Positions 1 to 13,535 of a stretch of 64,000 nt of DNA are shown here, piece after piece. Both the position numbers and the translations under genes were made by a program. The notes beneath the pieces are model-generated. The model was not told the DNA's origin. It saw only the letters and a program-made list of their open reading frames with translations, and made no database searches. The stretch is from assembly GCF_004323735.1 (NCBI RefSeq), contig NZ_CP036455.1, forward strand, positions 4,087,101 to 4,151,100, read 5' to 3'. This DNA comes from Streptomonospora litoralis. GTDB taxonomy: Bacteria; Actinomycetota; Actinomycetes; Streptosporangiales; Streptosporangiaceae. How positions within the stretch are numbered: position 1 is the first letter of the stretch; every line of letters starts with the position of its first letter.

Positions 1-21
1 GGCCGGAGCCCCGCTCCGGCC
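1..21 (-). terminator. Hairpin terminator downstream of the GH64 gene
   Basis: A 9-bp perfect inverted repeat (GGCCGGAGC, 3-nt loop, GCTCCGGCC) lies 35 bases beyond the stop codon of the glucanase gene read leftwards. There is no T-run, as is common for actinobacterial hairpin terminators. It sits at the window edge, so more of it may lie outside. Confidence 0.5.
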
Positions 22-55
22 CGCCTCGGCCTGTCGTTCCCGTTGGCTCGTCCGA

Positions 56-1243
56 CTAGAACGGGGTCAGTGTGACCTCGAAGGACGACGGGGCGTGGTC
101 CTGGATGTAGGACGCGAAGCCCGAAACGTCGTCGAAGGCGAAGCCGTAGGCCTTGCCGTCCTCGGCGACCTCGTGGAACACCTCCGCGTACCTGTTCGTG
201 ATGTCGGCGTTGTAGAACGCCGCCGGGTCGGTGACCGGGTGGTCGGCGGTGTTCAGCAGTGTCGAGCGGTTGAGCGCCGCGCCCAGGATCGCCGCCACCG
301 GGCCGTTGAGGCCGTCGTTCGGGGCGTGCAGCGCGCCGTCGCAGAAGAACACGTCGCGGGTGGAGGGCTTGGAGATGGGCGCCACTCCCCCGTCGAAGGC
401 CAACTGCCCGGAGCCGTTCACCCGGCCGGTGAAGGTGCCCTGGTTCGTCGTCACGATCAGGTCCCGGCCGCCGTAGCGCGACCACACCCGGTCGATGTAC
501 GGGGCGTAGTAATCGGCGGAGAACCGGCCCGAGTCGATGCCGTGGCCGGGCGCGATGATCCGCCGATCGCCGACTACGAGCGGGGAGAAGTCGGGGTCGG
601 CCCTGATGGTGTCGAACACCTGCGCACGACCGCCCGGCTGCAGGCGGCCGGTGGACTGCCGGCGCTCACCGCTCAGCGCGATCGCCAGCGGCACGCTGAA
701 CTGGTCCACCATCGAGGTGTTGCAGTACATCCCACTCTCGTCGTGGGTGAATTCCACCGTGTCGTGCAGCACCGAGAAGTTCGGGTCCGACTCCACCCAG
801 CCGGCCGGGTACTGCAGCGCGGGATTGCCGTTGCCGTCCTCGACGACCTTGAACCGCAGCTTGTCCTCCAGGGCGATGTAGATACGCCCCGACATGAACG
901 GCAGCGTGAGACCGCCCGCCTCGCTCAGCGGAATCGAGTAGTCGGTGTATCCGCCGTCGGTGTTGTCCGAAAGCTTGACCGGCGCGAGCGTGCCGTCGGG
1001 GCGCACCCGGGCCTGCTTGCCGCTGGCGAGGTCGGTGCCGACGATGTAGAGGCGCACCGCTCCGGCGGCATAGCCGCTCTCGTTGACGAAGGAAACCGGC
1101 AGCGCGCCGGCCGCCGCCGCCTTGGCGCCACCGGCGGCCAGATCGGCTTTCGTGGAGGACGCGCCGCACGCGGCACTGCCGAGCAGCGGGGCGGCCAGAG
1201 CCGCTCCGCCGGCGCCGCGCAGGAACGAACGTCGGTCGATCAT
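56..1243 (-). CDS. Secreted glycoside hydrolase family 64 beta-1,3-glucanase
   Basis: A 395-residue exported enzyme expected to cleave beta-1,3-glucan (laminarin, fungal wall glucan) into short oligosaccharides outside the cell. The N-terminus has a twin-arginine motif (RRSFLRG, residues 4-10) followed by an Ala/Leu-rich stretch and a Cys at 26, so export is by Tat, possibly as a lipoprotein. The rest is one GH64 domain. Family GH64 uses a Glu and an Asp 16 residues apart; Glu164 (in TVEFTHDE) and Asp180 (in SMVDQF) have exactly that spacing. The reading frame opens 14 codons earlier, but the ATG at 1243 is chosen because it is preceded by GGAAGGGAG and begins the Tat signal. No carbohydrate-binding module is attached. 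Upstream lies 1.1 kb of noncoding DNA with LacI-type palindromes. Confidence 0.9.
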   Translation of the reverse strand: MIDRRSFLRGAGGAALAAPLLGSAACGASSTKADLAAGGAKAAAAGALPVSFVNESGYAAGAVRLYIVGTDLASGKQARVRPDGTLAPVKLSDNTDGGYTDYSIPLSEAGGLTLPFMSGRIYIALEDKLRFKVVEDGNGNPALQYPAGWVESDPNFSVLHDTVEFTHDESGMYCNTSMVDQFSVPLAIALSGERRQSTGRLQPGGRAQVFDTIRADPDFSPLVVGDRRIIAPGHGIDSGRFSADYYAPYIDRVWSRYGGRDLIVTTNQGTFTGRVNGSGQLAFDGGVAPISKPSTRDVFFCDGALHAPNDGLNGPVAAILGAALNRSTLLNTADHPVTDPAAFYNADITNRYAEVFHEVAEDGKAYGFAFDDVSGFASYIQDHAPSSFEVTLTPF

Positions 1244-2025
1244 CGAATGGACTCCCTTCCGAAGGGGCAAAGGGCGGACGGGCACCGCGCAGTCGAGTGG
1301 CGGCGCCCGTCCGCGGGGGAGGAGGTGCGACCACGGCCCGGGAGCGTGGAGGGGCCGGGCCTGCGGCCGCGCGGGGCGGGATCACGAACGAGCCGCGGGA
1401 TGGCGAGCGGGCCGGGTCGGCCTCACTCCCCCGGCGGGAGCAGAGGGATTCTCCTCCGCCGCCGGCCCCGATCCGCTTCAGGACCGCGGCATCGCGCGGC
1501 CGCCTCGCGGCGATCTCGGACCGGGGGCATCGCAGCGCCGGGCGCGGAGGGCGCCTGGGCGCTCGGGCAGGAACGCGGGCTCTTCATCTCGTCTTCCTCG
1601 GGTCAGGGAGTCAGCAAGAGATGCTCGGGATCCGAAGCGGTGAGGCGATCCGCACAGGCACCGCCCCACCGCCCGCAACCAGGTGCGCGGCGATGTCTCG
1701 ACAGCGGCGCCGACCCGGCGCTTCCGCGGGTTGACGCTGCGGAAGCGGAACCGGGCGCACGCCGCCCCACCTGTGGAACGGACGCACCCGCCACCGGCAA
1801 GCGACCGAAGGGGTCCGCCTTCAGACGGATCCGAATAGCCGGAGCGGAACTCGCGGACCCGGGGCATCCGGCAGGAAGCCCCGAGCCAGAAGCGCCGTTT
1901 CACTGCACCTGACTGCTGTTCGTGTGTGATCGGTTGGTTTCGGTCACTGTCGCCCGATGCTAGAGAGGTCACGACTGGGACGCAAGGGCCGCGAGTGGCG
2001 GCTCAGCGTGACGCGGCGAGACCGC

Positions 2026-2037
2026 GAGAGCGCTCTC
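2026..2037. promoter_or_regulatory. LacI-family-type operator palindrome, copy 1
   Basis: A perfect 12-bp palindrome, GAGAGCGCTCTC. The central CG and AGCGCT core are the usual shape of LacI/GalR family operators; CebR, which controls beta-glucan utilisation in actinomycetes, recognises a related GGGAGCGCTCCC type site. It lies about 780 bp upstream of the glucanase start and 330 bp upstream of the VOC gene. No regulator gene of this family is in the window. Confidence 0.5.
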
Positions 2038-2099
2038 TGCTGGTCCGGGCGGGTCTCGATACCCTCGAATCGCGGCGGAGGATCACCGAAATCTCTTTT

Positions 2100-2111
2100 G
2101 AGAGCGCTCTC
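2100..2111. promoter_or_regulatory. LacI-family-type operator palindrome, copy 2
   Basis: The identical GAGAGCGCTCTC palindrome repeated 74 bp centre to centre from the first copy, close to seven helical turns. This spacing would place two bound dimers on the same face of the helix, as in looped LacI-family repression. Confidence 0.5.
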
Positions 2112-2368
2112 CGGATGGGCTCCCTCGGATGTCCGGCGAGCGTGGTTGCGAGCCGGCCTCGGCCCCCTTCTCGAAACGCCCTCGAAAAGCCCCCGGACGC
2201 GATCGCGGAGCCGCTTTCCGTTCGGCGTGTGCGAGGGCTCGTGCCGCGCCCGGCCCGCGCGCCCGCGTTCGGCCCGATCGAGCCCGCTCGGCAGCCCGCA
2301 CGCGCCCGTGAGCGGTTCGGTCAGGAATCGAGAAGCGCCGCACCAGCGCCGCGCCTAGCGTTACCGCC

Positions 2369-2779
2369 ATGGACATCACCATTCACACGACGCCACTGCC
2401 CCACGAGGACCCGGACGAGTCCCTGGCCTTCTACCGCGACATCCTCGGCTTCGAGGTCCGCAGCGACGTCGGGCAGGGAAAGATGCGGTGGATCGCGGTC
2501 GGTCCGGTCGGCCAACCCGAGACCTGCATCCTGCTGGCACCGCCGACCGCCGACCCCGGCATCACCGAAGAAGAGAGCCGCGTCATCACCGAGATGATGG
2601 CCAAGGGCACCTACGGCTGGATCATGCTGGCCACCCGCGACCTCGACGACACGTTCGAGAAGGTGCAGGGCGCCGATGCCGAGGTCGTCCAGGAGCCGAC
2701 CGACCAGCCCTGGGGGATGCGCGACTGCGCGTTCCGCGACCCCGCGGGAAACATGGTCCGCATCCAACAGGTCCGCTGA
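2369..2779 (+). CDS. VOC family protein (glyoxalase/bleomycin-resistance fold)
   Basis: A 136-residue soluble protein made of two beta-alpha-beta-beta-beta halves typical of the vicinal oxygen chelate superfamily. The first half begins around MDITIH...PDESLAFYRDILGFEV and the second around YGWIMLATRDLDDTFEKV, ending in the common FRDPAGNMVRIQ motif. The superfamily includes glyoxalases, dioxygenases and drug-binding proteins; the substrate cannot be told. There is no Shine-Dalgarno sequence: the -10-like TAGCGT ends only 7 bases before the ATG, so the transcript is probably leaderless. In many actinobacteria this VOC subtype sits beside an AraC-type regulator; here a possible remnant of one follows at 2871. 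Confidence 0.85.
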   Translation: MDITIHTTPLPHEDPDESLAFYRDILGFEVRSDVGQGKMRWIAVGPVGQPETCILLAPPTADPGITEEESRVITEMMAKGTYGWIMLATRDLDDTFEKVQGADAEVVQEPTDQPWGMRDCAFRDPAGNMVRIQQVR

Positions 2780-2870
2780 ACCCGACCCGCCATCCGCCAC
2801 CACCGAGCCCTCGGGCCGCCCGCATCGCCGGGCGACCGGGGGCTCACGAGCATCGGGAAAGGAACCCGCC

Positions 2871-3089
2871 ATGTGCCACCCCTCATGGGGAAACGCACTC
2901 ATCGCCGCGCAGCGCCCCAGCGACCTCACCCGGCTGCGTCGCGTCCGCGACGCTCGATCCGGCTCGGATCCGAGCCGGGGCGGACATCCTGCCGCAAGCC
3001 GTCCAGGAACACCGCAAGAGCACCGAAGGGGAAGCCGATCGAACTCGGCTTCCCCTTCTGGCCTGCTATTCCATACTTTCTCGGCTTGA
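2871..3089 (+). pseudogene. Possible truncated AraC-type regulator remnant
   Basis: An ATG preceded at 7 bases by GGGAAAGGA, a strong ribosome site, opens a 72-residue frame. Only the first part (RPSDLTRLRRVRDA, about residues 15-28) looks like protein: it resembles the start of the small AraC-family regulators that accompany this VOC subtype. After that the sequence turns into low-complexity Arg/Ser/Gly text and runs through the hairpin at 3025-3058. I read this as a 5' fragment left after loss of the rest of the gene. It could instead be a short real peptide or chance. Confidence 0.3.
3025..3058. terminator. Bidirectional hairpin terminator between VOC gene and nrdJ
   Basis: A 14-bp perfect stem (GAAGGGGAAGCCGA with its complement) closes a 6-nt loop between the convergent VOC gene and nrdJ. 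It could stop transcription from both sides. Confidence 0.7.
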
Positions 3090-3098
3090 GCGGACGGC

Positions 3099-8315
<5,217 letters not shown>

Positions 8316-8411
8316 GTCGCTCCCCCTGCTCCTCGTCGCGTACCTGATTGCTCCGCCGCATCCACCCGGTTGGACGCGGCGCCTCGTGCTCGCCGGGCGG
8401 CCCGCTGCGGC

Positions 8412-8921
8412 CTAGCCCTCGCCGTCCTCGCCGTCTCCGCCATCGGCTACCCGGACGGGCTCGCCTGCGCTGTGTTCGCGTCCGGCCCGCAGCAGGGCGA
8501 TCTCGCTCTCGAAGTCCGCCAGCGACTCGAAGCCGCGGTAGACGGAGGCGAAGTGCAGGTAGGCCACCTCGTCCAGCTCGCGCAACGGGCCCAGGATCGC
8601 CAGTCCGATCTCGTGCGCCGGGACCTCGGCCACACCGCGGGACCGGATCTCCTCCTCGACCTGCTGGCCGAGTTTGGCGAGCGAGTCCTCGGTGACCGGG
8701 CGCCCCTGGCAGGCTCGGCGCACCCCGGCCACGATCTTGGTGCGGGAGAACGGCTCGGTGACGCCCGAGCGCTTGGCCACCATCAGCAGGACGGTCTCCT
8801 GCGTGGTGAAGCGGCGCTCGCACTGCGGGCAGGAGCGGCGCCGCCGGATGGCTGCGCCGTCCTCGGTCGACCGGCTGTCGATCACCCGGGTGTCCGGATG
8901 GCGGCAGAACGGACAGTGCAC
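8412..8921 (-). CDS. nrdR: NrdR, ATP/dATP-sensing repressor of ribonucleotide reductase genes
   Basis: A 169-residue cytoplasmic repressor that binds NrdR boxes in front of nrd genes when dATP is plentiful. It has the N-terminal zinc ribbon (Cys3, Cys6, Cys31, Cys34) and an ATP-cone domain (about residues 46-136, from [14 protein letters not shown]). The C-terminal 30 residues are acidic and Gly-rich, a common tail. The start is a GTG with GGGGGGAGG nine bases upstream. It precedes nrdJ by 96 bp in the same direction, and two NrdR boxes lie in its own promoter, so the operon should be autoregulated. Confidence 0.96.
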   Translation of the reverse strand: MHCPFCRHPDTRVIDSRSTEDGAAIRRRRSCPQCERRFTTQETVLLMVAKRSGVTEPFSRTKIVAGVRRACQGRPVTEDSLAKLGQQVEEEIRSRGVAEVPAHEIGLAILGPLRELDEVAYLHFASVYRGFESLADFESEIALLRAGREHSAGEPVRVADGGDGEDGEG

Positions 8922-9094
8922 GCCGGCGTGCCTCCCCCCGATGTCGGAACGACTGTGCTCCGGTGCCCCGGCCCGCCCGGTGCGGCGCCGTCCGATGATG
9001 CGGATGTGCGGCGCAGGCGTGGCGGCCCGGGGGCCGGTTCCGTCGAGACCGCCTGCACCGCAGGCGATCCACGAGGAATCAGGTACCTACTAAA

Positions 9095-9110
9095 ACACAA
9101 TTTCTAGGCT
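9095..9110 (-). promoter_or_regulatory. NrdR box, promoter-distal copy
   Basis: ACACAATTTCTAGGCT fits the NrdR box pattern (C, A/T, A, then T-A/T-G at fixed positions), less well than the other copy. It starts 32 bp from the second box, the three-turn spacing known for NrdR box pairs, and lies in the leader of nrdR. Confidence 0.65.
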
Positions 9111-9126
9111 GCTTGTTTCACGGCGA

Positions 9127-9142
9127 GCACTAGATGTTGTGG
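9127..9142 (-). promoter_or_regulatory. NrdR box overlapping the transcription start of nrdR-nrdJ
   Basis: GCACTAGATGTTGTGG matches the conserved positions of the NrdR box (CACTA.AT.TTGTG). It begins 2 bases downstream of the -10 hexamer, so bound NrdR would cover the transcription start. Confidence 0.75.
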
Positions 9143-9144
9143 TT

Positions 9145-9173
9145 AACCTACGACTGCCCCACCGGTAACGCAA
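9145..9173 (-). promoter_or_regulatory. Promoter of nrdR-nrdJ
   Basis: Read leftwards: TTGCGT at 9173-9168, a 17-bp spacer, and TAGGTT at 9150-9145, a good housekeeping sigma factor promoter. It stands directly before the NrdR box pair and about 225 bp upstream of the nrdR start codon. Confidence 0.6.
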
Positions 9174-9884
9174 GTCCCTTCGGCGGGCGGCGACCGACCG
9201 CAGCAGGTCACCGCCGGAAAAGCACGCAAGGTGGCCGGGCGTGCCGTCTTCGTGCCGCCTCTGCGCACCGTGGAAGGTGTGCCCGGCCCCACACGAAGCG
9301 CGGGCGCGGCGGCGGGGACGCACGCCTTCCAAGGGGGACGGCGACACGCGGCGGCTGCGAACCGGGAGTGCACGGGAGGAGGCCGCGGCGCCGAACGGGC
9401 GGGGCGTACGGGGACCCGTCGCGGGGCGGCGAGCCTACCGGGCACCGCTGCGGCGACCGGTGGTCACCCTACTGCGCCCGCGGGGCCCTCGGGCCCTCAC
9501 ACGCCGACGCCGGGGATGCCGCCGGGGCGGCTCGAAGGCGGCGTCGGAATCCCTGCCGCTCAATCGGAGTGGGATATCTCCGCCGCTGCCTGGCGGGCCG
9601 TGCGGGCCGATGCTTTTCGGCGGTAGTGCAGCCTGCCCGCGGAGGCGCGCAGGCCCCGTTCCGCGCAGCGGGCTGTCGGCTCGGGGCCCGGCGGGGTGCG
9701 GCGGGGCGGAGGGGCCGGGTCGAAGTTCGATGGTCGCCTTGAGCGCGGTGCCCGAGGCGGCGGTTTCGACGGCGGCCGCTCCCCGACCGGCACCAGGGCT
9801 GCTCAGTGCACCGCGGGCGCCGCCGCAGGCGGCAGCGAGCCGGGCGGGGCGGCACGCGGCGTTCAGCAACTCAGGGAAGTCCTA
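9174..9884. other. Noncoding stretch between nrdR promoter and LysM gene
   Basis: About 700 bp without a credible gene: frames in all directions give Arg/Pro/Ala-rich text with no ribosome site. I looked for a cobalamin riboswitch next to the B12-dependent reductase and did not find its conserved B12 box. Confidence 0.5.
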
Positions 9885-10565
9885 CTAAAAGTCCGGCATC
9901 ACGAGTTCCTGGCCCGGCTCCAGCTCCGACTCGCTGAGGCTGTTGACGCGCACGATCTCGTGCACGGTGCTGCGGGGGTCGTCGCCGGGCCGAACGCGCT
10001 GGGCGATCTCCCACAGGGTGTCGCCGTCGCGGACCACAACGGTGGAGGGTGCCTCGGTCAGCGCCGACTCGGTGGGCGCGCCTGAGGCCGACGCGCCCCC
10101 GGTGGCCACCGCGACGAAGAGGCCGGCGAGGACGCCCGTGGCCAGGACCGTGGCCACCGTAAGCGCGACGACCCGGCCGCGGCGGGTGAGCCGGTCGTGC
10201 CACAGCTCCAGGGCGGCGCTGCGCGGTGCGGCCGAAGTGCGCAGACGTGGCGCGGCCTGCGGCGGGCGCCGTCGCGCGGCGGGCGCAGGGGCCGCGCTGC
10301 GCCACTCCGGGATCTGCCGGGCCCAGTCGAACAGAGCGCCGTCGTGCGCGCCGGGGACCGCGGACTCGGCGGGAACCGCGGCGGCACCCGCCGGCGCGCT
10401 CTCGGCCGGAGGCTCGGGGGTCGGGGGGTCGCTGGGTACGACGGTCAGCCGCGAGCGCCGGGCCCGCCGGTCCAGCGGGGCGGCGTCGGGCGCATCGGCC
10501 CAGGGTACGGGGGGTTCGAATGCAGAGGCGGATTCAGACGCAGACACAGACACAGTCATGGCCAC
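9885..10565 (-). CDS. SOS-controlled LysM-domain membrane protein, candidate division inhibitor
   Basis: A 226-residue protein with a long Pro/Ala-rich cytoplasmic N-terminus (1-125), one membrane segment (about 131-155, VVALTVATVLATGVLAGLF) and an extracytoplasmic LysM domain (about 174-224, VVRDGDTLWEIAQRV to GQELVMP) that should bind peptidoglycan. It is divergent from lexA and a perfect LexA box lies 32 bp before its start. This arrangement is that of YneA-type SOS cell-division suppressors in Gram-positive bacteria; the division role is inferred from context. GTG at 10565 is used because AAGGTGAGG precedes it; an ATG two codons on is possible. Confidence 0.85.
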   Translation of the reverse strand: MAMTVSVSASESASAFEPPVPWADAPDAAPLDRRARRSRLTVVPSDPPTPEPPAESAPAGAAAVPAESAVPGAHDGALFDWARQIPEWRSAAPAPAARRRPPQAAPRLRTSAAPRSAALELWHDRLTRRGRVVALTVATVLATGVLAGLFVAVATGGASASGAPTESALTEAPSTVVVRDGDTLWEIAQRVRPGDDPRSTVHEIVRVNSLSESELEPGQELVMPDF

Positions 10566-10596
10566 ACTGCCCTCACCTTCGTACGCCAGTTCGTTA

Positions 10597-10608
10597 GAAC
10601 TAACGTTC
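10597..10608. promoter_or_regulatory. LexA (SOS) box 1
   Basis: GAACTAACGTTC, an exact match to the Gram-positive LexA box GAAC-N4-GTTC, flanked by A and G. It is 32 bp upstream of the LysM gene and 245 bp upstream of lexA. Confidence 0.85.
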
Positions 10609-10648
10609 GATTCCTACCGCATTCGAGCGAATTTTTCAGCACCATCTC

Positions 10649-10660
10649 GAACGTTTGTTT
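10649..10660. promoter_or_regulatory. LexA (SOS) box 2, imperfect
   Basis: CGAACGTTTGTTTG contains GAAC-N4-GTTT, one base from the consensus, 52 bp from box 1. It is the closer of the two to lexA and probably serves autoregulation. Confidence 0.65.
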
Positions 10661-10852
10661 GATATTGCCGTGGTCACGCACTAACGTTGGACATGTTTAG
10701 CTGCGGTATCGGCGGCGCCACTACCAGTGGCGGCGCGCGCGTTACCGCTGTCGAACACGATCGACTGGCCGACCCCGTCCGAACGGGGCTGGGCCTGACG
10801 CCTGCACCGATAGCCGCACCCAGAAATCAACCGACCGCCGAGGAGGCCGGCC

Positions 10853-11620
10853 GTGCCGGAGGAGAACCACGGAACCCAGGAACCTCACGCGGGCGGGGGG
10901 TCCGTCACCGCGCTCCGGTCCACTGCCGCGCCACCCGCCGATTCACAGGAGTCCGCTGAGGGCGCCGAGAGCGCACCGCAGCTCACCGCACGCCAGCAGA
11001 GCGTGCTGAACTGCATCCACCGCTATGTGCGGCAGCGCGGATATCCACCGTCCATCCGGGAGATCGGCGACGCGGTGGGGCTATCGAGCCCGTCCAGTGT
11101 GGCGCACCAATTGAAGGTGTTGCAACGCAAGGGGTACCTCTACCGCGACCAGAATCGCCCGCGCGCGGTCGAAATTCGCATTCCGGGCCAGGCTCCGGTG
11201 CGGTCCTGGGACCAGCTGGAGGAGACCCCGGAGGCGGACGAGTCGCGCGCCACCGACGTACCGGTCGTCGGCCGGATCGCGGCGGGCGGCCCGATCCTGG
11301 CCGAGGAGTCCATCGAAGACGTCCTCACCCTGCCCAAACAGCTCGTGGGCGAGGGGCGGCTGTTCATGCTCAACGTCGTCGGCGACTCGATGGTCGACGC
11401 CGCCATCACCGACGGCGACCTGGTGGTGGTGCGCCAGCAGCCCGAGGCCAACAACGGCGACATCGTCGCGGCCCTGCTCGACGACGAGGCCACGGTGAAG
11501 TCGTTCAAGCGCGACGCCGACCACGTGTGGCTGCTGCCGCGCAACGAGGACTACGAGGCCATTCTCGGTGATGAGGCCACCATCCTGGGCAAGGTGGTGG
11601 CCGTTCTGCGCCGCGTCTGA
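10853..11620 (+). CDS. lexA: LexA repressor of the SOS response
   Basis: A 255-residue repressor that cleaves itself when RecA filaments form on damaged DNA. An N-terminal extension of about 43 residues precedes the winged helix-turn-helix ([16 protein letters not shown] to about 110). The C-terminal peptidase part has the cleavage site Ala144-Gly145 (RIAAGGP), nucleophile Ser179 (GDSM) and Lys216 (ATVKSF). Start GTG at 10853 is preceded at 6 bases by AGGAGG. Two LexA boxes lie upstream, shared with the divergent LysM gene. Confidence 0.97.
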   Translation: MPEENHGTQEPHAGGGSVTALRSTAAPPADSQESAEGAESAPQLTARQQSVLNCIHRYVRQRGYPPSIREIGDAVGLSSPSSVAHQLKVLQRKGYLYRDQNRPRAVEIRIPGQAPVRSWDQLEETPEADESRATDVPVVGRIAAGGPILAEESIEDVLTLPKQLVGEGRLFMLNVVGDSMVDAAITDGDLVVVRQQPEANNGDIVAALLDDEATVKSFKRDADHVWLLPRNEDYEAILGDEATILGKVVAVLRRV

Positions 11621-11665
11621 GTCGTCGGCGGGGCATCGGCATAACGAGTTCACCTCGTTTCGGCA

Positions 11666-11700
11666 CGGGCTCGTGATCTTCGATGGAGATCACGAGCCCG
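11666..11700 (+). terminator. Hairpin terminator of lexA
   Basis: A 14-bp perfect stem (CGGGCTCGTGATCT with its complement) and 7-nt loop, 45 bp after the lexA stop codon. Confidence 0.75.
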
Positions 11701-12209
11701 TCGCCGTTTCGGAACCCAACGGTTATATCCCGACATACGGAGCGGCGTGCGAGACGAGCGCGGACGCCGTTATACCACTGCGAAACCGCTGCGGTAGGGA
11801 CTTTAGCCTCTACGAATCGGAACTCGATGGCGGGTGCCGCCGCGAGACGAGGACCGGCGCGACAGCAGACAGCCTCGGCAGAGCGCCGCCCGACAGGCGC
11901 GGAGGACGGCGCGGTACGCCGCCGGGCCCCGCCGGCCGGTGCTTCCCCACAGCACTCTCAGCGAAGCACACGGCACCGACGATCGGCGGCGAGCACCGTC
12001 CCCGCTGCGCTTCCCGGGCTCCGCTCGCCGGCTCCGCAGGCGGTAGCGTTCCGGCTGAACCGCAGGGCGGCCGACCGCCGCCCGAGGCGAAAGCGCCGCC
12101 CCGGTCGGCCTCGGCGGCCCGCGGGGCGGCCCACCGGTCGCGTCCCGTCCGACGGGCCGCCCGGATGCTGCCGCGCCTCTGCGGGCCCGGCGGGCAATAC
12201 GGTGGAACC
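11701..12209. other. Intergenic region upstream of the hydrolase lipoprotein
   Basis: About 500 bp. The first 120 bases are unusually AT-rich for this genome (GGTTATATCC, CCGTTATACC, GACTTTAGCC), so promoter activity is likely, but no pair of hexamers is convincing. The rest reads as noncoding in all frames. Confidence 0.4.
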
Positions 12210-13292
12210 ATGCCCCTCTGCTCCTGGCCGCGCTCCGCCGCCGTCCTCGCCGCGCTGCTCGCTCCGCTGCTGGTCACCGGCTGCGGGGCGAACGGCGACA
12301 CGTCGTCCTCGTCCGCCGAGCCCCCCGGCGTGCGCCCGCAGCAGCGCGAGGTGACCTTCCAGAGCGGCCCCGACACGGTCCACGGCACCTTCGCACTGCC
12401 CCCTCAGGGCGGCGCGGGCCTGCCGGCCGCCCTGATCATCTCGGGGAGCGGCCCCACCGACCGCAACGGCGACAACCCGATGCGGCCCGACGCCGGCACC
12501 AACCGCAACTTCGCCCGCGTGCTCGCCGAGGCCGGCGTCGCCTCGCTGCGCTACGACAAGCTCGGCAGCGGCGAAACCGGCATGGCCTCACACGACGCGG
12601 ACGCCCCCGTCGGCTACGACGTCTTCGCCCAGGAGGTCGCCGACGCCTACGCCCACCTGGCCGCCCAGCCCGAGGTGGACCCCTCGCGGCTGCTCGTCCT
12701 CGGCCACAGCGAGGGCGCGCTCTTCGCGCTGCGCGCGCACCGGATCGTCGACGCCCACCCGCCGCGGGCGCTCATCCTGGCGGCTCCTCCCGGCGAGCGC
12801 TACCTCGACACCGTCGACCGCCAGTTCACCGAGCAGGTCCGCACGGCCGAAGCGGCCGGCGGCATGGACTACTCCCAGGCCGCCCAGACGCTCTCGGACG
12901 TGCGCTACGCGATCTCGCTGATCCGCGAGGGCGGCGATCTGGGCCGGGCGGACCTCTCCCAGGAGGTCGCCGGCGTCCTCAACCCCCAGGTCGCGCCGTT
13001 CCTCCGCAAAATCGACGCGATGGATCCGCTGCAGCTGGCGCGCGACCTCCCGCCGGACACCCGCACCCTCGTGCTACGCGGCACCGCCGACTCGCAGATC
13101 ACCCGCGAGAACGTGGACCGCCTGATGCGGGGCCTGCCCGACGGGCGGCGTGTCAGCGTCGAGGGCGCCGACCACGTGTTCCGCATGTACAGCGAAGCGC
13201 CGGGCGCCGACGTGCTCGACTCCCGGCGCCGCTTCTCCCCCGACGTCGCACCCGCGGTCGAGGGGTTCCTGGAGGCCGCAGTGGGGGCCTGA
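12210..13292 (+). CDS. Alpha/beta hydrolase lipoprotein
   Basis: A 360-residue membrane-anchored hydrolase facing outside. Residues 1-20 are a lipoprotein signal with lipobox LVTGC. The alpha/beta hydrolase fold follows: oxyanion region SGSGPTDRNGDN, nucleophile elbow GHSEG, an acidic residue in GTADSQIT and the catalytic His in GADHVFR. The family includes esterases and acyl-transferring enzymes; the substrate is unknown. The frame is open upstream, but the ATG at 12210 begins the signal peptide; only a weak site (GGTGGAACC) precedes it. Confidence 0.85.
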   Translation: MPLCSWPRSAAVLAALLAPLLVTGCGANGDTSSSSAEPPGVRPQQREVTFQSGPDTVHGTFALPPQGGAGLPAALIISGSGPTDRNGDNPMRPDAGTNRNFARVLAEAGVASLRYDKLGSGETGMASHDADAPVGYDVFAQEVADAYAHLAAQPEVDPSRLLVLGHSEGALFALRAHRIVDAHPPRALILAAPPGERYLDTVDRQFTEQVRTAEAAGGMDYSQAAQTLSDVRYAISLIREGGDLGRADLSQEVAGVLNPQVAPFLRKIDAMDPLQLARDLPPDTRTLVLRGTADSQITRENVDRLMRGLPDGRRVSVEGADHVFRMYSEAPGADVLDSRRRFSPDVAPAVEGFLEAAVGA

Positions 13293-13448
13293 GCTCGTCG
13301 ACGGGAGCTGTCGCGGCACCTGCGGATACGACGAAGGCGCCCGATCCCGCCCGGGGCGCCCCGCCGCACCACGTACGACACCGCCACCGCAGCGGACTGC
13401 GGCAATGGGGCCGGTCCGCGCAGCGCGTGTGCCGGCTTGCCGCCAAGC

Positions 13449-13481
13449 GGCGGGAACCCGGCCCTCCAACGGGTTTCCGCC
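13449..13481. terminator. Hairpin terminator between convergent genes
   Basis: A 12-bp stem with one mismatch (GGCGGGAACCCG / CGGGTTTCCGCC, 9-nt loop) between the hydrolase gene and the convergent membrane protein gene. Confidence 0.55.
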
Positions 13482-13535
13482 TGGCCGCGGACGAACAGCT
13501 GCGGCCCCCTCGCAGTGTCGGTGTCGGTGTCGGTG

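Larger units (their letters stand above)
1244..2368. other. 1.1-kb intergenic region between divergent GH64 and VOC genes
   Basis: No reading frame here has a plausible start with a ribosome site and a recognisable product. The large rightward frame across 95-1912 is the antisense shadow of the GH64 gene running on into this region. The stretch contains two identical 12-bp palindromes (see 2026-2037 and 2100-2111) and a TAGCGT hexamer at 2356-2361, just before the VOC start codon. Confidence 0.6.

Noticed and set aside
95-1912. 605-codon open frame on the + strand
   Set aside because: It is the antisense shadow of the GH64 gene continued into noncoding GC-rich DNA; no ribosome site and Arg/Val/Ala-rich text.
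9110-9240. Cobalamin riboswitch upstream of nrdR-nrdJ
   Set aside because: The conserved B12 box and adjoining core elements are not present in the leader; only promoter and NrdR boxes are seen.
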